Below are positions 59,301 through 64,000 of a stretch of 64,000 nucleotides of DNA, piece after piece. The notes below the pieces were generated by a model, which saw nothing but the letters and a program-made list of their open reading frames with translations, was not told the origin of the DNA and did no database searches. Origin of the DNA: Solenopsis invicta (lineage: Eukaryota; Arthropoda; Insecta; Hymenoptera; Formicidae); assembly GCF_016802725.1 (NCBI RefSeq), contig NC_052676.1, positions 6,031,433 through 6,095,432 of the forward strand. The letters run 5' to 3'. Position numbers and translations under genes: made by a program. The first letter of the stretch is position 1. Every line of letters begins with the position of its first letter.

Positions 59301-60390
59301 TAAATAAATTAGGTAACTAAATAAATAAAATGTTTGAATACCCGAGTTATTAAAAAATATTATTTGTGAAAAGTTGAAAAGTGAAAATACCTTTCTTACT
59401 ATAAATACTTCTTACTGTTTACTAGCACCATCTCATTCAAGAAAATCTTTAAACAGATTATGATAAATATAACTGACGTGATGACATCCGAAATAGTCGT
59501 ATTTAGAATGTTGAAGATAGAAGGAAAATGGAAAGGAAATTGTAATAGGTTGTAAGATAGGAAAAGAGAAGGATCATTAAGAGTGGAGTAAGCAGTTGAT
59601 CATTGGGAGATAAACATCAGGGAGAAGATCCGTCATTTTGTCTGTTAAACCCATGTCTTTGGCTTTTTATGTAAATCATTTTGGTTTTTAGTAAGCAACC
59701 TTTTCTCAATGAGCAGACAATACTTTTTAAACGTTTTTTAATGTTATTTAATAAAATTTTCTGGGGACATTAAATTCAATTACATTAATTGAAAGCCTCA
59801 TTCAAAGCCTTTAAGTTAGACTATAATTAAAAAAATTAATAACTAACTTACTTCTCAAAATTACATAGAAAGTATTCTTCCTAAATCGCTGTTACCTACA
59901 AAACTGAAATTTAGCTTTTATAAAAATGCAATGAACACTAATGACTAATAATCATCCTACGATATCTAAATAGACTGCAATGAAGTAATTTTAACGGTTG
60001 CTCTTAGAACTCAATTGTACGAATTGTACAAGATATTATATCTTATTACTTCACACGTATCTTCCGATTTTTTCTCGTCTAATATTTAATTACTATGATA
60101 AGTACGTTTGCCATAAATTATTTCTGACGAACGGATTTAATGAGTAGAAAGAATATTGAAGCTGAAAGCGTTGGCAATAATTTTATTCTAAAGATGAGAT
60201 AGTAAAAGACGGACGTACAAAAAGAAATTTATACCATAGTTAGTAATAATAATTCCTTCTAAAACGTACTTTACCTATTGTTACTTATGAAAATAGCTTT
60301 ATCTTTTGGAATTATTTACTGGAAGAACCCGTAATCATAAGAGAACTCATAAGAAAATAATTAAGACGATAAAAATGTATGATGCATTGC
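56385..60390. other. Long AT-rich spacer
   Basis: Apart from a CpG-rich patch at 56580-57000 and a pyrimidine-rich tract at 57020-57140, the sequence is AT-rich. A purine-rich A/G stretch lies at 57405-57490. No RNA gene, splice pair or coding-like frame was seen. Confidence 0.45.
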
Positions 60391-60396
60391 TAAAAG

Positions 60397-60582
60397 ATGA
60401 TGCTAGTAACCTTTGTCGCCATTGTGGCATTAAATGATTTTGCCATTTCTCAAAATGCAATGGATAATTTAACACGTAATGAAATAATGCTGTACCGTGA
60501 TTTTGTTAGGAGAATCCAACTATTAATTCTGAGTTTAGTTATGTTACCATATGGCGCTGACAAAGATGTAATGCAATTTTGA
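60397..60582 (+). CDS. Weak candidate small ORF with hydrophobic start
   Basis: A 61-codon frame begins with two ATGs (60397) and a hydrophobic stretch (MMLVTFVAIVAL). A mixed-composition middle (NLTRNEIMLYRDFVRRIQ) is followed by a second hydrophobic stretch (LLILSLVMLP). It could be a small secreted or membrane peptide or part of a decayed membrane protein. I do not recognise it, and its length alone is not significant. Confidence 0.15.
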   Translation: MMLVTFVAIVALNDFAISQNAMDNLTRNEIMLYRDFVRRIQLLILSLVMLPYGADKDVMQF

Positions 60583-62713
60583 ATAGCACACAAAATTAGA
60601 GATACACCTCTACTGACAGACTCTTCTAACGATTATTTAACAATAATTAACCATTATATAATCAACTAACAACAAATCGTCGTTCCTCATCTCGTAACGT
60701 TAAAGATTTTGCACAGATTCCGCTTGGATGAATGCGCATTAGCGGCCAGAACGTTGTGAGAGCAGTTGTAATTTTCGAGAAGAATCGAGATTTTAAGCTC
60801 GATGCTCCAAAGTAGCAAGAATAAATTTGTTTAAATCAAGCGCGCCGCCATCCATCCCCCACCGACTGATAAAACCTCCTCCAACCGACCGTCGCCTCTC
60901 GTCATTCACTGTTGACGAGTTTGCGTCAGAATTTTTATTGTACCGCGTACTGGGTATGCGCTTGGCGAGTGTGTGATGAATATAAATCCCGCCACGGAAG
61001 GGAAGGCGAGCTACGTCAACGCTGATGAAACAAACGAGTTTCCTCCACCATACTCTCGTTTCCCGCAGGGGGTGGCCGATGATACTCAAACAATGGCGAC
61101 TACCTACCATCTCCCTTCCCTTCCCTCTCCCCCTACCCTCCTCCTCCACCACCTCCTCCCTTCTCTGTTCGTGGCGTTTATAAACGGAAAAAAGTCGGCG
61201 CGCCGCGCGTCAATGGTTTTGCTGGTGGTTGAAAAGGCGCCTATCTTATCGCCGCCAATCCGCGCTCGGCATTTCGAGCCGAGTTCGCGGCGCGTCGGAA
61301 AAAGGCGAGACAGCCTGACGACGGCCGAGATACGGTGCGACAAAGCGGTGTAATTAAATAAATGGTCGCGTTTAGCGGCCCAAACGAGAGCGCGCTGTCG
61401 TCTCCGTCATTGTCGACGGGGGATGTTAATTAAATTAATCGAGACCGCACGTCGCGACGGGAGCAGATTATTTCTCCTCTCGTCACGGCATTAACGCAGT
61501 TCTCTCGCCGTTCAACAGTTGAAGATTAATTGTAATAACATTACAATACTATCGCGCGTATGCGCATGACGCGCTAGAATTTACGTGAGAACATTTGAGA
61601 ATCAAGAATCGAATTGGAATTATATTAGGATTCGCATCGAAACGTCAAGATTGAATTCAAAAATTCAACTTGTTACAAAGGGAAAGTTTAGAAATTGAAA
61701 CGCGGTTCTTTAATTACGTAGATAGATTTTAATTTATTACAAAACCTAACAATTTCTATTTTACGTCAGAGAGGACGTTAGTATAATTGCAAATTATTGG
61801 TGTTTAGAAGCTACTGGTCATTGCGAAATTTTATAATTAAAAATTTCGAAAACTTGAACTTGCAAAAATTTAAGAATGAGATTTTTACATTAAGTGATTC
61901 GAGATTTAAAAAGTCAAAAATTTAAACACCGGATACATTTCGAAGTTAAGAGAGAATTAAATGTAATAGTCCGCGCACAATTCTTTCTACTTCTGTTGAC
62001 TACAATAATGGAAAGTGTTGGCAGTCGGATTTAATTTCTCATTGGACAAACCGCGATTGTTCTGGTTACAATAATCGGAGATATGTTAAGTCTGATTGTC
62101 GCTGAAGGGGCTCGCAATTGCGTTCTTGCACGTCGTTTTGGATTTTCTCCAAAACACGAGCGATCCAACTCGCACTCGAGCGCTACGCCGCGCCGCGCCG
62201 GTTCGCGACGAGACAGGTTACGCGAGGGGGAGTGGGTGGCGGGAAAGCAGGGTAGGGTTTTCGTACAAAAGCACGAGGGCCTTCGATCGACCAGTCATCT
62301 ATGCAACAATGGCGCTGACAATGGGCAGCGGGCCAGCACTGTTTCATTAAAACATGCATTGAATTCGAGAGAGCCGACGAATTGGCTGAAACCGAGAGAA
62401 CCCGGCAGGAACCAACTTCCTCTCCCTCGTCCTCTCTTCTTCGGTGGAGGACGGCGGTCATGTCTGATTGAAACGACGAAAAGTCTGTTCGACCCTTTCC
62501 AGCGTTGTTGTTATTCTGTTCGTATGGCGCGCAAGAGGGAAAAAAGGAAGGGACGACAGGAAGAAAAAGTGGGGCCGAAAGAGCGTGATCGAAAGCGGCA
62601 AGACAGGTTGCCTGGGTTAAATTGGAATTGTCATGTGAGGGCAAGCGAGGCGAATTAAAGGAAAAACAACTTGTATAGGATTGGACTTAATTGTGAACGA
62701 CTTTCCGACCCCG

Positions 62714-62755
62714 CCCATTCTGTCCCATTCTGTCCCATTCTGTCCCATTCTGTCC
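62714..62755. repeat. 10 bp minisatellite, four units
   Basis: CCCATTCTGT is repeated four times exactly, followed by a partial CC. A looser repeat of GTATAGAAGGG follows at about 62900-62935. Confidence 0.9.
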
Positions 62756-62951
62756 TCTCTTCCGGGAACGGCATTCGCCGGAACCTTTGCCGCCACGAAC
62801 TCCATGGTTTGCTTTCGCGGATAAAGTCGAGTCGACTCTCGAGGTGAACAAGAGGGAATGTGAAGAATCGGCGACGGGACGAGGGATGGGTGGATAGCTG
62901 GTATAGAAGGGAGTATAGAAGGGCAAGCTGAGTATAGAGGGCTATCGAAAA

Positions 62952-62956
<5 letters not shown>

Positions 62957-62990
<34 letters not shown>
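62957..62990. repeat. (CT)17 microsatellite
   Basis: Uninterrupted CT run. Confidence 0.9.
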
Positions 62991-62996
<6 letters not shown>

Positions 62997-63670
62997 ATCT
63001 CTGTTTCCGATAAACCGGTGATTAGAAAATTGTTGTCTGCTTGGTAGAAGGCAACTTTGTCGCTACCTTCCTCTTCCGGGAGGCAGTATAGTTCTTTCTT
63101 CCGCAAAGAGCAAACACTCGGACATCTGGATAGACCTTCTTCGAGTAACGTCCAATTAAGACCCAGAGTCACGCGACACGCCAACTAACATCTTGGCGAG
63201 AATAAAGTAGGACAGTGGAATTTATTTGGAAAAAGAAAAATGCGTGCGTTGCAAAAGGAATCGACGAATAAGAAGGAAAAGGAACTTTCTTCGTACTTTC
63301 AAAGACTTACACCTTCTGGCAGCAAAATTTGCGAGTTGAGAAGATTTAAGATAGCAACAATTTCGAGAAATCGAATTGCTTTGATTTCTACGTTTCAACG
63401 AAGAAAAATTTTTTTGCTCTTGACAAACAAAATTTTTGAATGGCACTTGCGAGTGTCATGTAAATGCCACTTTCGGAGTTAAACTCTCAAATGAATGTGA
63501 GCTCGATGTTAACGTAATGGCGCGGATTCGACCCACTGTCACGGCAGACGAGGACGATCACGGGAACGTCAAGATGGAAGGCCGTTCGTTCCGCGCAATT
63601 TCCCTCGCGCGTCGCGTCGAGCGCGATTGAAAAAAGGCGACTGCCAAAGGGGGTGAGGTAAAAGGCGAAT

Positions 63671-63715
<45 letters not shown>
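63671..63715. repeat. (GA)n microsatellite
   Basis: GA run of about 45 bases with one AAAG interruption near its left end. It is responsible for the Ser/Leu-rich frames on the opposite strand. Confidence 0.9.
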
Positions 63716-63719
<4 letters not shown>

Positions 63720-64000
63720 GAGAGAGAAAAAGAAAGAGAAAAATAAACCAGATAGAATCGGTATCGCGCAGTGCTCTCGCATAGGAACAGTGAGAACCGC
63801 TTGATGATACGATCGCTTCCGCAAAAATCCCCAGACGCGGTGGTGACACGTAGGAAATTAAGAGATAGGATTTTAAATTGGAAAAATACACTGCCATTCC
63901 GTGCGTTCGCGGCGGGATGGTAACCGAGATAGTGACGAGCTGGGCGGTGAAGGGGGTGGGAGGAAGGTATCCGCGGTTGTGGTAGGGTAGCTGGAGGAAG

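Larger units (their letters stand above)
60590..64000. other. CpG-rich block, no gene
   Basis: CpG-rich from about 60730, broken by an AT-rich stretch at 61600-62080. The longest frame (191 codons, 62083-62658, plus strand) overlaps a 153-codon minus-strand frame and lacks domains. The block carries a 10 bp minisatellite and two dinucleotide microsatellites. Confidence 0.4.

Noticed and set aside
62083..62658. 191-codon open frame on the plus strand
   Set aside because: A 153-codon minus-strand frame covers the same bases. Composition is Arg-rich and no motif is recognisable.
62714..62755. CRISPR-like array
   Set aside because: Units are 10 bp and directly adjacent without spacers, so it is a minisatellite.
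63487..63897. Leu/Ser-rich minus-strand frames resembling a membrane protein
   Set aside because: The hydrophobic run is the reverse translation of the (GA)n microsatellite.

Overview
The window reads as non-coding nuclear DNA from an insect, most likely a hymenopteran and perhaps an ant. The basis is an alternation of CpG-rich blocks (many CG, CGCG and GCGC words with no CpG depletion) and very AT-rich blocks, many (GA)n/(CT)n microsatellites, small decayed inverted-repeat elements, and no intact gene in 64 kb. The taxon is inferred from base composition and style; no diagnostic protein is present. A long intron or the intergenic space of a large gene would look like this. No rRNA, tRNA, CRISPR array, operon, or complete transposase or reverse transcriptase was found.

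Layout: CpG-rich blocks lie at about 1-1375, 5030-5760, 7930-9790, 10550-11960, 13660-14940, 16800-17340, 18610-20560, 24120-24780, 28000-30400, 35200-37640, 38640-40160, 42350-43800, 45550-46760, 47700-49270 and 60700-64000. AT-rich DNA separates them and carries most of the repeats. Open frames inside the CpG blocks are stop-poor because of base composition. They overlap on both strands and show no domain, so they were not called genes.

The best hints of transcribed sequence are on the + strand. One is an exon-shaped open segment at 6611-6943 with a single in-frame TGA. Another is a pair of splice-bounded segments at about 49156-49267 and 49897-49952. Weaker candidates lie at 36606-36768, 45873-45932 and 60397-60582. 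None could be assigned a function.

The most solid content is repeats. There are four within-window families: a 115-123 bp element (19273, 30621), a roughly 510 bp element in opposite orientations (17504, 37774), a foldback family (7524, 12966), and a family carrying nuclear-receptor-like half-sites (7051, 33251). There are also two tandem pairs of foldback units (47086-47573 and 55944-56384), a diverged direct duplication (52212-52710), a roughly 82 bp tandem array (54970-55225), and several near-perfect hairpins, the best being a 21 bp perfect stem at 45727-45773. Short words shared between distant CpG blocks (CGCCATTGTG five times, CATTGTGCGACG three times) may be regulatory motifs.
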